From contig JAOVFP010000013.1 in assembly GCA_025738555.1 (NCBI GenBank), positions 2,914,001 through 2,978,000 on the forward strand: a stretch of 64,000 nt of DNA, written 5' to 3'. Positions 1 to 12,400 of this stretch are shown in pieces. Position 1 is the first letter of the stretch. Each line of letters opens with the position of its first letter. The position numbers and the translations under genes are program-made. The DNA is from Cyathus striatus. Lineage: Eukaryota; Basidiomycota; Agaricomycetes; Agaricales; Nidulariaceae. The notes under the pieces were generated by a model. That model saw only the letters and a program-made list of their open reading frames with translations. It was not told the origin of the DNA and searched no databases.

Positions 1-251
1 CAATACAAGGCAGCGCTTAAACGATTTCTTGGACTCCTTCCTGGGGCATTGTCGATTTTCAGCTTGAACAATGCGCGACGAGTTTAGGCGTGCCAATACT
101 CTCATTCGACTATCGGACTGGTCACTAAATAGCGTGAAGTGGATTAAGGAATAATGACTTACGTCTGAGACGCTGTGCGACGAAGTGATGATCTCTTTCT
201 TCGATGTTGACTTGACTGGGAAGTTCCGAAGGTAATTGGAAGGCAAAACAT
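1..251 (-). CDS. Possible 5' end of a gene running off the left edge
   Basis: On the minus strand an ATG at 251-249 opens a frame of 29 codons rich in Ser and Arg. It ends at a GTAAGT donor (intron 162-125, only 38 bases, ending in TTTAG) and continues in frame from 124 to the window edge without a stop. The reading is basic and Ser-rich (RRKRSSLRRTASQ) and I recognise no family. The support is only the open frame and clean splice signals. The intron is shorter than others in the window, so this could be chance. Confidence 0.25.
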
Positions 252-1028
252 AATATGCTCGCAGTGTTAAATACCAGCAGTAGGACTGGAGGTTGAGGGA
301 GGTAATCTTAAGTATAGGACGAGGTTTGACTATGTTGAGAAGCTGCCATGGAGTTATAAGTAATAAATAAGGTGCCAAAGCACAGTCTTCAGAATGCGGC
401 TACGAGAGATATCAGCCATTGCCAGTTGCAGGATGTGTATTGTTCGAAGCGTTTGTAGTTATTTCCAAACAAAAAAAACGCCAGCCATGGTGCTGCACGA
501 AAGCAGGAATCGTTCGCATTGTCCTTATAAGTAGATTTCAGCCATTGACATTCATAAATGGCTAATCCACGGCTATCCGCGAGTCATTGATAAAGATCGC
601 ATGCGATAATGGTCGGATCCATTGGTCAAACGGAAAGCCCACAACCCAGAGTTCCATGAATAATCAGATGAGACAAGTGGCAGAGCACATCGCGGCATGC
701 TTGAGAGAACTGCAGGTGAGCAGAAAGGTGAGTCTGTAGAGCAGCATTATCTTTGACAAGACTTGAGGAATGTCAGAACAATGTCCATGTCAAAGACTCT
801 GAGCGACCCTGGTGGCAGGTAGTAGCAGGTGGTCGCGTAGATTTATTGGACCATGAGCATTGAGCAAACACGCGGCAATATATTACCAAATCGGGAAAGA
901 GATAATCGGACAACTCCGACCAACAAAAAATTTGTGGCCTTGAAGACTGATATACTTCTCCATCTCTTTCTCTACCCTCTTTCCTTCTTCCTCTTTCCCT
1001 CTTTTCCTCCATTTCATATATTTCAGAA
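252..1028. other. Intergenic region upstream of KAP123
   Basis: I see no convincing coding sequence here. The last 70 bases before the KAP123 start are pyrimidine-rich (CTCTTTC tracts around 960-1015), as expected for a fungal core promoter and 5' leader. Confidence 0.5.
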
Positions 1029-4000
1029 ATGGACGTATGTACTGATCTTTGTTGATCTGTTCATCCGTCGAATGTTGTTTCTGATCTCATCTTTCTAGGC
1101 AAACGCGGTGCAGACCTTGCATAATCTTCTCTTGCAGTCTACATCCAACGATACTGCACAAGTCAAGGCCGTTAGCGCATTCTCTTCAGTACTAATACAT
1201 CCATAATCTGAGCATATCAACGTTATCTATAGGCAACTGCTCAACTGAACCAAGAATTCTACAAAAATCCGGCATGTATCTCAGCCTTCGCACACATCAT
1301 TGCCAACTCTCCTGAGCAAGCCGTATGTTCCTTGTACTTCTTTCATTGGCATCTGGTCCGATTCGTTCATTAAGGTACGCCAATTGGCTGCGGTTGAAAT
1401 GAGAAAGAGGGTTTCTCAGAACAGTGGCAACCTCTGGACATTGCTTTCCCAATCCGAGCGCGAACAGATCAAAACAAATTTTCCCCAACTGATACTCTCT
1501 GAGACAAAGTATATCTTTCAATCATATTTTATGATTTATAATCAAATTGATATGTGCGATCTTACAGTAATCTCGTCCGTCATTCTGCTGCTCGCGTTAT
1601 TGCAGCAATCGCAAGTATTGAAATCCCTACGGGAACTTGGGCCGAACTTCTACCCTTTCTTCATCAGACCTGTTTATCTGCTCAAGCCATTCACCGTGAA
1701 GTTGGTTCATATATTCTTTACACGGTGCTAGAGAACATTGTGGAAGGCTTTCAAGAGCACCTCCAAAGTCTCTTCAAGTTATTTGAACAGCTATTAGCCG
1801 ATCCAGAGAGCATTGAAGTTCGGATTACCACTGTCAGGTTTGTATTTTTCGGGCACTCGCTGAGGTATTTTCTGATTTTCATTTAGATCGCTTGGTGTTA
1901 TTGCTCAATACATCGACGCTGGAGACAAGAATGACCTCGTACGAATGTTGTTGTAGTTTTCGTTCTTTCGTACCTGACTATTATTTCAGAAATCATTCCA
2001 AGCTCTTCTTCCTGCTATGATACAAGTCATCGGTCAATGCGTCGAAACCGGAAACGAAACTGGTGCAAGACAATTGTTCGACGTTCTCGAGACTCTTTTG
2101 ATTCTGGTTAGTCTACTATGCGGATTACATATCATATCGCCAACTTACTTCATATGTGATCTAGGAAGTACCAATCCTCGGAAAACATATTCCTGAGCTT
2201 GCTCAGTTCCTCTTACAGTGCGGTGGGAACCGCGCATACGAAAGCGAACTTCGTGTTCTCGCACTTAACGCTCTTAACTGGACAGTGCAATAGTACGGGT
2301 TCTTATTTATGAATTCGGTGAATTGATTTAACTTTGTTAATAGCAAAAAATCCAAGGTTCAGAGCCATAATCTTGCTCCTGCGATTCTCGAGGGCTTAAT
2401 GCCCATCACAACAGAGGACGAACCTGAAGATATCGATGATGATGCACCCTCACGTGTATGTGGATTTTACGTTTTGGTGCAATTGATAACTGACAAGATT
2501 ATACGAAAGTCTGCCCTCCGTATTATTGACGGTCTTGCTACCAATCTTCCACCTACCCAAGTTTTCCCTGCGCTTCGTAATCTCATTGTGCAATACTTCT
2601 CGTCTGTCGATGCGACTCACCGAAGAGGAGCTATGCTTGCTCTTGGTGTCTCTGTCGAAGGTTGCAGCGAATTCATGACGCCTTTGATGGATCAAGTTTG
2701 GCCGATTATTGAGGCTGGTCTGCAGGATGGTGATGCTAGTGTCAGGAAGGCTACTTGTGTTGCTGTTAGCTGCCTCTGTGAATGGCTGGAAGATGAATGT
2801 GTCGCTAAGCACAGTGTGCTTGTTCCGGTATGTTTAAAACCTTTCTGTGAGATCGTGTTCTATCGCGCTTATGTCTTTTTAGGCTATTATGAACCTTATT
2901 AACGATCCCGCTACGCAACGTTCTGCTTGCACAGCTCTTGATGCTCTTCTCGAGATTTTGCACGATGTCATTGATCAGTACCTTCCTCTCATTATGGAGC
3001 GTCTTGCTGGCCTTCTCACCACGGCTCCTCTATCTGTGAAGGCTGTTGTAACTGGTGCCATTGGTAGTGCTGCTCATGCTTCGAAAGAGCGATTCTTACC
3101 CTACTTCCAACCTACCATGGAGCATATCAAGCACTTCCTAGTACTTACAGCTGAAGGAGAAGAAATTGAGCTTCGCGGAATTACCATGGATGCTGTTGGA
3201 ACTTTCGCAGAGGCTGTCGGAAAGGAAGTATTCAGGCCGTACTATCCTGATATGATGCAACAGGCATTCCAGGGTATTGAGATGGGAAGTGCCCGTCTTC
3301 GCGAGTGCAGCTTCCTTTTCTTTGGTGTCATGGCACGAGTTTTCGGAGAGGAGTTTGCTCCTTACCTTCCAAACGTCGTTCCTCCTTTACTTGCAAGCTG
3401 CAAACAGGACGAGACTGGCGGCGAAGAAGTTACCACACGTATGTTACTCAGAAATAGGTTTTTATATGGCGCTTACGATATTTCTAGTTGCTGTCGCTCA
3501 GGCAACTTCTGCGTTTGCGTCTGGTTCCTCACCGTCCAATGCTATCTCTATCTCTGATGATCTCGATGACAATATCGAAATTGAAGATTTGGATCTCGAC
3601 AAGTTGATGGACGTTAACAGCGCGATCGCAGTCGAGAAAGAGATCGCTGCTGATACGATAGGAACCTTATTCACCTCAACTCGGGGTCACTTCCTCCCTT
3701 ACGTCGAGTCTTGCACTTTGGAGCTTGTTAACCTTCTTGAACATTATTACGAGGGTATTCGGAAGAGCGCCACGGATTCTCTCCTTGAGATTGTTAGAAC
3801 CTTCTACGAGCTGACTGAGCCGAACCTGTGGCAGCCAGGTACCCCAACTGTAAGTCTTCATAATTATATCAGCTGGTCTTTGATTAAACGCTTTTTAGTC
3901 TGCTTTAAGTAGCAATATCAGAGACTTGATCGACCACGTTCTTGTTCCTTTGCTCCAGTTGTATGATTCCGAAGATAACAAGTACGTATTTGTTCATGCA

Positions 4001-5074
4001 GCGCTAACTTCAAAGCTAATCTAGTTTAGGTCCGTTGTCTCTTCTCTTTGCGTCGGCCTGGCGGAGACGATTAACAAGATTGGTCCTGCATTTATCGAAG
4101 GCCGTAGGTATTATCTGATGTATACCCATTTCAATTACTGATCTATTGTTTAGGCACTGAGGAAATCTCCAACATTGCTATTCAGGTTCTTGAGCAAAAG
4201 TCCCTGTGTCAACAAGATCCTGACCAAGATGAAGAAGAGGAGGCCCCTGAAGATCAGGCTGAATATGATTCGGTTTTGATCTCCTCTGCGGGCGATCTTG
4301 TAGCTGCTCTTGCTAATGCCTTTGGCACCGAGTTTGCTACAGCATTTAACACGTTTTTCCCCCTTATATCCAAATATTATGTAAGTGCTATTGTACGCGC
4401 AAACATATCTAATTGCTAATGTTGTGTTATAGAAAAAGAGTCGATCTTTGAGCGACCGTTCGTCGTCGATCGGATGCCTAGCTGAAATCATTGCTGGTAT
4501 GAAGAGCGCTGTTACACCATCGACGCAGCCTCTTCTTGAGCTCTTCCATCGTGCCCTTGGTGATACCGACTATGAAGTGCTTAGCAATGCTGCGTTTGCT
4601 GTTGGCCTTCTTGTTGAAAACTCTGAAGTAGACCTTTCCCCTCAGTACCTTCACCTTCTTCAAGCTCTTCGCCCTCTCTTCGACGTCGCTGCAGATGCAT
4701 CGCCAACCAAGTTGAATGCCAAAGATAATGCTACTGGCGCAGTGGCACGTCTCATCACGCGCAACAGTGGAGCCATTCCACTTGATCAAGTTCTTCCTAT
4801 TTTCATTAACGCATTGCCGTTGAAGAATGACTATCTAGAAAACCGTCCGGTATTCCGAGCAATTTTCCATCTTTTCAGAACAAATGGAGCGGCTCTTAGG
4901 CCTTATTTAGACAATCTCCTATCCGTCTTCGCGCATGTCTTGGATCCCAACAGTCCCGATCAAGCTGGAGATGATATTAGAGGAGAGTTGATCCAGTTGA
5001 TCGTAGCAGTAAACCAGGAAGAACCGAGTAAAGTGACGGCTGCGGGTCTCTCTGTGTTCCTGCCTGGAGCTTAG
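1029..5074 (+). CDS. KAP123: Importin beta-4 / karyopherin Kap123
   Basis: Nuclear import receptor of the importin-beta family. In yeast it carries ribosomal proteins and histones through the nuclear pore. The gene has many exons: a 6-base first coding exon (ATG GAC, 1029-1034), then 1099-1170, 1233-1322, 1375-1508, 1568 onward, ending at the TAG at 5072-5074. The spliced protein is about 1,080 residues, normal for Kap123. It starts MDANAVQTLHNLLLQSTSND and reads VRQLAAVEMRKRV and NNLVRHSAARVIAAIA near the N-terminus, then HEAT-repeat helices throughout. An acidic loop lies near 3560-3600 (DDLDDNIEIEDLDLD) and another near 4215-4265. The intron at 1323-1374 ends in AAG rather than CAG/TAG; the conserved VRQLAAVE reading forces that choice. 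Identification is firm; some internal exon borders are approximate. Confidence 0.93.
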
Positions 5075-6076
5075 ATTTTTAATCGCTTTTTTTATCTGTT
5101 TGTAAATGATGCTAGCTTTCCATAATGCCCACTCACGTTTTACACGGATTACGCCATTTGTCTTTCTTCTTTCACTTATACTACTGCATTTACTCGGTTT
5201 AGGATGATGATAGGACTAATTGGGCTGTAAGATTGAATGATATGTTGTTTGTATAAGGCGTGATTCGTATATTGCGATTTTACGATCTCGACAGATAAGA
5301 TTTAAAATGACAGGGAACGGTGACACAGCAGCTGTTGAGCGCAATAGCCAATACATATTAATTTATTTCCGTCAAGTACTACCGAAGCTATCTCGCATCG
5401 TGGCAGGATTCAGTCGCTTGCGCAAATACATTTTTATTTAGCAAGAGATCAAACCAAGGAAGCACTGAAAATTGAAAAGCAGCAATCTAAATAGCCTGCC
5501 GTTGTGCTCAGTACTTACTATGATTGATATACGGGTTACCGGGTGACAAGAAACAAGTAATTTGTTTTATTAACAACTATTAGTGAGTTGAAACTTGACT
5601 CGATGCAAAGTTGATGAGCTTGAAGTGTAAGTGTGTATCGTGACTGTATCTTGATTGCATCAGTTTTAAATGACAGAAAATGGATAGTGACTTTCCTAAT
5701 TTAGCTTTTACAAACAACATACACAGACAGCTCTTTCGAACAACTTTCCAAATCCGACATTCAGCACGACTGCGACCGTCAAATAGCGTAGGTAAGTTCT
5801 GAGGCCTGTGAGGGTTTACTCTTTTGTTAAATGTCTGATTGGATCATTTGAATTGTTGCTCTCCGTATCCATCAAAGACCCAAATTGAGAAGCACCCCAA
5901 CCGGGTCAATCACCTTATGAGCGCCCGGGGCTATTATCTATATAGTACAAACTCGTTGCATCGACGTGCCAGCGTCTATGTCTACGTATGGTCTTTATAG
6001 GCCCCATCCGAACTGATTTCGTCTCATTCTCTGCCCAACACAATACAACTTACGTATATTTGTGTTTCAAAGTTAT
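5075..6076. other. Intergenic region between KAP123 and the glycosyltransferase-like gene
   Basis: Contains the KAP123 3' flank (AT-rich) and the promoter of the next gene. A TATATAG-like box lies at about 5940-5946, some 135 bases before the ATG at 6077. No open frame here looks coding. Confidence 0.5.
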
Positions 6077-7664
6077 ATGTCGAATTTTCGTTCAAGAATC
6101 AACTGGACGCACCTCCCATCCGTTGCACACATATTGGTACCAGTTATCCTAGGTCTTGCCTGGTCCCTGCCCTCATTTGCACCACGGCAAATCATCGACT
6201 CTCATGACTTATTTCCCTTTCTACTAGCCCCTTGGGCACCACCAACCACATTGTTCACCTACCTTTCGCGCTGTCTCCAAGTAGGAATGTTATGGCACCT
6301 CCCATCGTCGTCCATCGCCTGGTGGTATCCACTATGGATATACATCGCTCTAGCACGGACGTTAGTCGGCTATGTCTTCACTCGATGTGTTGGATGGGCA
6401 CTTCCCCCTCTGTTTCGTCACTATTCTGTGTATGAACCCACCGCTGGATTTGGACCTATGTTATTGGCCTACTTTTTGGTGGCAGGAACAGACGAACTAG
6501 TGAACGAACTCAATGTCGTGCGCAAAGGCTACATTCACATAATGCCAACTACCATAGCTATAGTTTTCTGTTGGCTCGAAACTGCCCCTTGGACATACGG
6601 AACAACATGCATCTTTGTAGGAGGCGCACAGATTTTATACAACCTGGTGTTCACGTTTGCAAAGCGAGATTTACTACCGCATCCGATGATGCTGGACAGA
6701 GGCGCATACCAACCTTCTTCCCGTGCAACGCTTACTATGATTTCCCTTGCACTAGCTGCTATATTCCTCCCATTCCACGTCCTTTCTTGGATGAGCTCGT
6801 TGACGCTTACACAGATGACATTGTCTCCATTTCCGCCCACACCTCTTCTCGATATTCTTATCTTAACATTTCCTCGCCCGGATGTCGAAATGTCAGCAAA
6901 AGTACTATCTTCTACCGTTAATTCTTATCTTCCATTCACGAACGAGCAGATTACGTTGTCTGTTTATACCCATTCCGCCGAGCACCAGGCATTTAAACAA
7001 AACGAGCAAGTTTTTGCGAACCAGAATGTTACCTTCTTTGAAGATGGGGAAACGCACCCAGACTACACCTCTGGTCATTACCTTCATCTGGCAGATGCAT
7101 TCAAGTGGGAAGCTGGAAAGGCGAAGCAGGCAGAGTGGCTTATGTTGGTGGAAGATGACTTTCCTTTGTGTGCTGGTGGTGAGAAAGCGTGGAGCGATAT
7201 AGCGCGAGTAATGGGGATCCTGGAGAATGGAAGGAAGGCCGGACAGGAAATCCCCGAGAGACGAGGTGCATTTGTGGGTACAGGTGGAAGGTGAGCTGAA
7301 GCCAGCTGGTCGACGAGGTTTTGCTGATCTCCGTGGTTGCAGTGGACTCATCATTCACAAAAGCCTTTTGCCAGCCATGATCCATGTTTTGCTTACTCAC
7401 GCATTGGTAAAGTCGCCTATACCTCCGCACGTTTCCCCGCGACCGCCCGACGTTGTGATGCAGGACTGTCTGCTGGGCAACGATCCCATTTGCCCGCCTA
7501 AACGCGACGGAATGCTGGTGATCACCTCTCGGCTTGTGATGGATCACATCGGAGGAATGATGTCGACTAATCCGCTAAAAGCCAAGAACAGGGACAAATG
7601 GAGATGTGGGTGGAGACATCCATTCCATGGAAGACGAGAAGTAGTGGTGGTTGTTGTGGATTAG
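6077..7664 (+). CDS. Polytopic membrane protein with a glycosyltransferase-like C-terminal domain
   Basis: Two exons (6077-7290, 7343-7664) give 511 residues. The first in-frame ATG is at 6077; a frame extending to 6062 would need a GTG start. The first ~260 residues hold about six or seven hydrophobic segments (for example near residues 15-35, 85-110, 125-145, 150-185 and 220-245). The C-terminal half is soluble-looking. It has an acidic EDDFPLC motif (E359-D361) after AEWLMLVEDD, then GTGGSGLIIHKS across the splice, DVVMQDCLLGNDPIC and LVMDHIGGMMSTN. An EDD metal-binding motif followed by a Gly-rich strand suggests a nucleotide-sugar glycosyltransferase, perhaps like Golgi PGAP4-type GPI-glycan transferases. 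That is inference; I do not recognise a named fungal family. ER/Golgi location is likely. Confidence 0.6.
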
Positions 7665-7969
7665 GAGATCTGCCCAGCATGAATGGAGTGGATTGGCAAA
7701 AGGCAGCCCCTCTTGGATAAAGACATGTGTGGTTGCAAAATAAAGAAACCTATATATGATCATGATATATTACAGTCGTGTTGTAATTTTAGATACTGTA
7801 CAATAAGTTACCCGAGTTAATCCTCTGTGGTACTCCTTCCCTAGTAGTACACGATTTTAGATGCTGGCATAGCGGGATAGCAAAGCGAGGCGAGGTGATT
7901 GAGGTGGAAAGACGGTAATGAATATGGGGGATGATGATGATGATGATGATGATAATGATGGGAAGTAGC
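7665..7969. other. Intergenic stretch with GAT/ATG microsatellite
   Basis: Tail-to-tail region between the glycosyltransferase-like gene and the candidate small gene. An uninterrupted ATG/GAT trinucleotide run lies at about 7930-7953, followed by an imperfect extension (ATAATGATG). Confidence 0.6.
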
Positions 7970-8368
7970 CTAGCGGGCGGCAAAAGCTTTGCGATACGCT
8001 CTCTGATGGATGTGTCAGCAAAGGGAGAGAACAAGGCACGAAGTAATCTTACAGTGTATTCCTGTCCTGCATGATGTCCTGGGAATACTGGGGGGAGAGT
8101 CGTGGGCTGAAAGGGGTTATAAGTCGATGAAGGATGAAGTGAGGAAATGAAGGCGACACATACGCTGGGAAGGCCTGCAAGTAGAAGGCGAGGAGGACGG
8201 GATCTGATGTGCAAAGGGGGGTGGTTGAGTGCGGGTGAAGGTGGATGGACGGGAGTAGGCTTCAGGAAGGGCGGGGGGCTAGAGGAGGTGTGGGTGAGAG
8301 GCGGGTGCAGGGGATAGAGAGAAGATACTGACTGCGGGGGCTGGAGAGCACTGGAGAGACTGGGCCAT
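7970..8368 (-). CDS. Candidate small protein of 45 residues, four exons
   Basis: Proposed from splice signals, not from homology. Minus-strand exons 8368-8329 (40 nt), 8174-8164 (11-nt microexon), 8106-8053 (54 nt) and 8002-7970 (33 nt) join in frame. The introns are 154, 57 and 50 nt, all GT..AG (donors GTATCT, GTATGT, GTAAGA; acceptors TTGCAG, TTTCAG, ATCAG). The product begins MAQSLQCSPAPAVSLPS and ends GQEYTRAYRKAFAAR, so the tail is basic. A TATATAG box sits about 60 bases upstream of the ATG on the same strand (near 8425). Unspliced readings give low-complexity proline or isoleucine runs from the microsatellite and look spurious. I know no family for it. A non-coding transcript is the main alternative. 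Confidence 0.35.
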
Positions 8369-9489
8369 TGCAATTGTGAGTTGTGAATGGAGAAGGGAGG
8401 GAAAAGGGGCAGCTGGCTATTATCTATATAAGACTCAGAGCGCTGAAGGGGTCGGTACGAAAAGTAGGCCGTGAGCGTGACCTCATGATGACGGCAGGGC
8501 GATTACCAGCTACTTGCAATCTACACAAATACTCAACAAATACTCCCCATCTCCACTCCCAATCTCATCTACTCTCTTTAGGTCTCATTGTCATCTCGTC
8601 TTATTGTCATCCCCTCTAGCCTTTCGAATTTCATTCATATCTTTACTTTTGACTTTCTTATCATTAACAATAGCCTGAGATTCTCCTCACACCGATCCCC
8701 ACCTTCCGTGCACCTATAAAGCTAAATCCCATGCCAGATCCATCCTTTTAACTCTCTTTCTCTCTCCGACCTGTTTTCTCCGTCCAACGCCCTCCATCCT
8801 CCACCTCCATTGCTCATATACCCCGCTATGGCCTTCAATCTATCCTATATTATCCTTACCCCTCGCAGGGTACGTCTGCCAACAGATATCGTTCCTCAGT
8901 CCAATCCAAAAAAGTCTACGTCAGTTTGACACAACTCTATGGCTTCCTATCCCACCTCATCTCCCCTTTCCCTATTACATCCAGCACAGCGCGTTCATCT
9001 TTTAGATGGTCGACGGCCATAGTCCGCAGCCTCAAACGAAAATCCTCACGTCCACCCGCCATTTCACCATCCTCTGATGAAGCACTTCTTTCACATCATC
9101 CCAATAAGCTTACGCTCACCCATCGCTCTGCACTTTTCCCCATTTATCTTGCATTCCACCTGTGCCGCCAAACCTCTTGCACTCGCCTGTATTTTTATAA
9201 ATGAACACTCCCTTATGTCCCTCTGCACTTTCCGTTGTTATCGTTTTCTCCTTCAAATTGTTACTGATAAAGTTGCACTGAGCCTCTGATCCATCAAGTT
9301 CACAATCGTTAGAAACAAAGCCATTAAGCAACTACTAATGGTAAACATACAAATGAAAGTGATAGACACAGCCGCCCATGAACATTCCGATGGGATATCA
9401 TAAATAATTGCACAGAAAAGTGTACGATGCAAGGTCCGAAAATAAGAAACATAGAAAACAAAGGTAAAGACGCTCCACCCGTCGCTCAC
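8369..9489. other. Intergenic region between candidate small gene and BUD6
   Basis: A pyrimidine-rich stretch (8740-8825) follows a TATAAA at about 8714 and leads to an ATG at 8828. The frame after it is only about 33-40 codons under any splicing I tried and matches nothing, so I do not call a gene. The rest is C/T-rich, non-coding-looking sequence. Confidence 0.4.
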
Positions 9490-12400
9490 TTACATAGAAG
9501 ATAAGGTGATATCGTGAGATTCGATCGACGGAGACACACTCCCACCAGTAAACATCGCCTTCAACGTTTGCTCGTTCCGCTTCTGTCGAACACGCTCTGC
9601 CTCCTCTGCTCCTCCCGTCATCTTTAATTTCTTCTGTCCAACAAAGTCCGTAATCTCAGCCTGCAGCTCACCCGTTCGCGCTGCAGCCTTTTCTTTCTCC
9701 CGGGTTCGTTGGCTGGCTTCGATCGCTTTAAGTCGCTTTTCGGGATCAACAGCAGCGCCCCGGATTTCCATCATCACCGTGGTAAGCCCAGTGTGACCTT
9801 CATCAGGCACAGGTGGTCGGAAATTGCTCTTCCGCGGTGCAGATCCACGAAGCGAGATAACTTTTGCAATATGCTCGTATATCTCTACCACTGACTTGTG
9901 GTCTTCCAACAGATCATTGAGGAATTCTTCTTGATGCGTAAGGAACTGTTGCTCTTCAACAATGTTCTGAAGCTCTTCTTCCCATGTCTTCTTCCACATT
10001 GGTTTAATCGTCTGAATATGCTCTTTTAAGCTTTCCAGTTCAGCGGCGACAGAGTCAACATCCTTGCGAATATTCTTGAAATAAGGGCCTTTCGGTGTAA
10101 TCTGTCTCTTGATCACATCATCCTTTACGTTTTCAACCGCATCCTGAAGCTTCTCGACCTCAGTAAGCACGTTCTGACTGCGAACGTCCAGTTTCTTCTT
10201 TCCAGAATCAATGTATGCCCGTGCGCCACCCACATGTGATGTAGCCAGCTGTTTGACTGACTGTGTTTGAGTCCGCAGGTTTCCCAATGAGTCCTTAGTT
10301 TGTTTCATGAACTCCGTGTAAAGCTGACGCATAACGCCCAGGTCTCGACGAAGGTTTGGACTTCATCAAACTGTGTCTTCAAGTCGGTAACAACGCGACT
10401 AGTATAGTCCGACAATACCGAAGCGCCTGTCATCTGTGGCTGCAACGACATGCCAGTGAACTGAGGTTGAATTGACATGCTAAATGGTTGTTCAAATATA
10501 CTTGGAGATGCATCTCCCATAAAGCGAGACAGTCGCCGAGCAACATGTTGAAACTGTCGATCACTAGGCCTGGTAGGGGCAGGTGTGCTCTCCGCCACTG
10601 GAATGTCAGGTATATGTGAGGGTGGTCGGAAGGTATTGGTATTAGCGTTGTTAGAAGCTATTGTTGTCTTTAAATCCTTTATATCTTGTGAAAGCGACGA
10701 TATTTGTGAATCGATATGCTGCTTAATTTGATCCAGAGCTGTTATTTATGACATAAACACACGAGGCGTCAAAATAATGCAAGAGATCCACTTACGCTCA
10801 ATATTAAGTGACAATAGACATTTATCTTTCACTTCATCCGTATCTTCAAGTTCGTATAGCACACCACTTGAAGGATCACGAATGTATATGGCAGGAAAGT
10901 TCTCTTGTCCAGGATTATACGCAAACCTGTCCACGAACAATACCCTCAATGCCGCAAACGATATGCCAGGTTCAACAGTAACCTTCTTGACTTCCCGGCC
11001 TACTTGCAAAAATACAGTGAAACGGGAAAGTTCCCCGGATATTTCGGAAACCGCTTGTTCAGTGGTCCCATTTATTACCGGAGGCTCTGGTGTTCTTGAA
11101 GGTGTTACAGGAACTGGAGGTACGGGGGGGGTGTCCTGGCGTTTTTGGGGAGTAGTAGGGCGAGAGCCTGGCTGTCGTGCACTTAAATTGGTGTCGCGTC
11201 CTTTGGACGAGCTGACGTTTTCCTCGTCGTCTACCTCTGTCAGCACAGCCAATTCTCCGGGAGTGAGTGCAGAGGAAGCCGCTAAGGAACGCCGATTCGG
11301 GTGGCCACGAAGGGATCGTTCGCGCGTTGTTGCACCGGTCATTTTCGATATATTGTATGTCGAAAAACGCTTGGATGCACGTCGCTCGAGAACATCACTA
11401 TTCTTAAGAGCAGCCAATGAACTTGCAACCACTGGGGACGACTCAATAATAATGTCAGACGGTGGTGAAGTTGGGCGGACATGGCCATCTTCATTTGCTT
11501 TGGGGCTGGAAGGTTCCACGAGCACTTCTGGAGTAGGAGCTATTGGTTTGTCAACCAATGAATATCGTTTGACGCTGGCAGGAACAACCGGTGCCTGATA
11601 AGCTGGAGGTGTTGCAGGTTGCTCAGATGGCGGCTCGGGAGGTAACGGTGATGATTTTCGCTCTGCTACCTCTGTCGGGGGAGCGGGGAGTGGCGGGCTT
11701 TGGCGCATAGATCCAGCACGAGATCGCTGCCGGATATGCTGGGTTTCCTGTTGGAGCTGTGGTTCTGGAAGAGACGGGACAAGTTGTTGAGTAGATTGCT
11801 GAGTAATATTGGGAGCAAAGCCCCCTATGAAAGGCTCTTCATTGATGGTGCCAGGGCCACCAGACTGCGAATCTGGATGTCTTCTTCGAGTAGACATCTG
11901 GGCACTCCTCCGCGCAATACTCCCGTTCACAGTTCCACTCCCACTCGAACCAGCTTCTGCCCTATCGTCTTCTGCGATTGTACTGCGCGAAAGTTGGGAC
12001 CGATGTGATCTTGAGCCTCTCGAATTACGGCTATCCATCCTTTCGTTACTCTCTCCTGATTTATGACGATGATCCGAGACGATCTTCCGGTAGATAGACT
12101 GTTTTCCACGTAGACCTTGTAAGAGATTAGTTATTATACGGCGAACATCAGGGAGATATATTTCAAGGTTCTCTTTCGTCGCGTCTTCCGAAAGACATTG
12201 CTCCAACACTGTTCGTAGATCTTCTGGGACGGCGAGAAGTTCACTAGGTAAAACATGTTTAGGAATGTCATAAATTAACAAAAGAATAGACATACGACAT
12301 ATCTATATTAAACGCCGTAAAGGCTGCCACTGCTGCATTAAAGTCATTGCCTAACTGCACATAAACGTCGCTGACATGATTTTCGTCGACTTTGAGTTCA

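Noticed and set aside
6062..6076. Upstream extension of the glycosyltransferase-like gene
   Set aside because: It would require a GTG start; the first ATG is at 6077.
7789..8373. 194-codon minus-strand open frame with proline runs and poly-isoleucine
   Set aside because: The Ile run is the trinucleotide microsatellite; strong internal splice sites suggest the spliced 45-residue reading instead, and the frame begins at TTG.
8828..8930. ATG after TATAAA and a C/T-rich leader, possible small plus-strand gene (MAFNLSYIILTPRR...)
   Set aside because: Every splice choice gives only about 33-40 codons ending at once, with no recognisable sequence.
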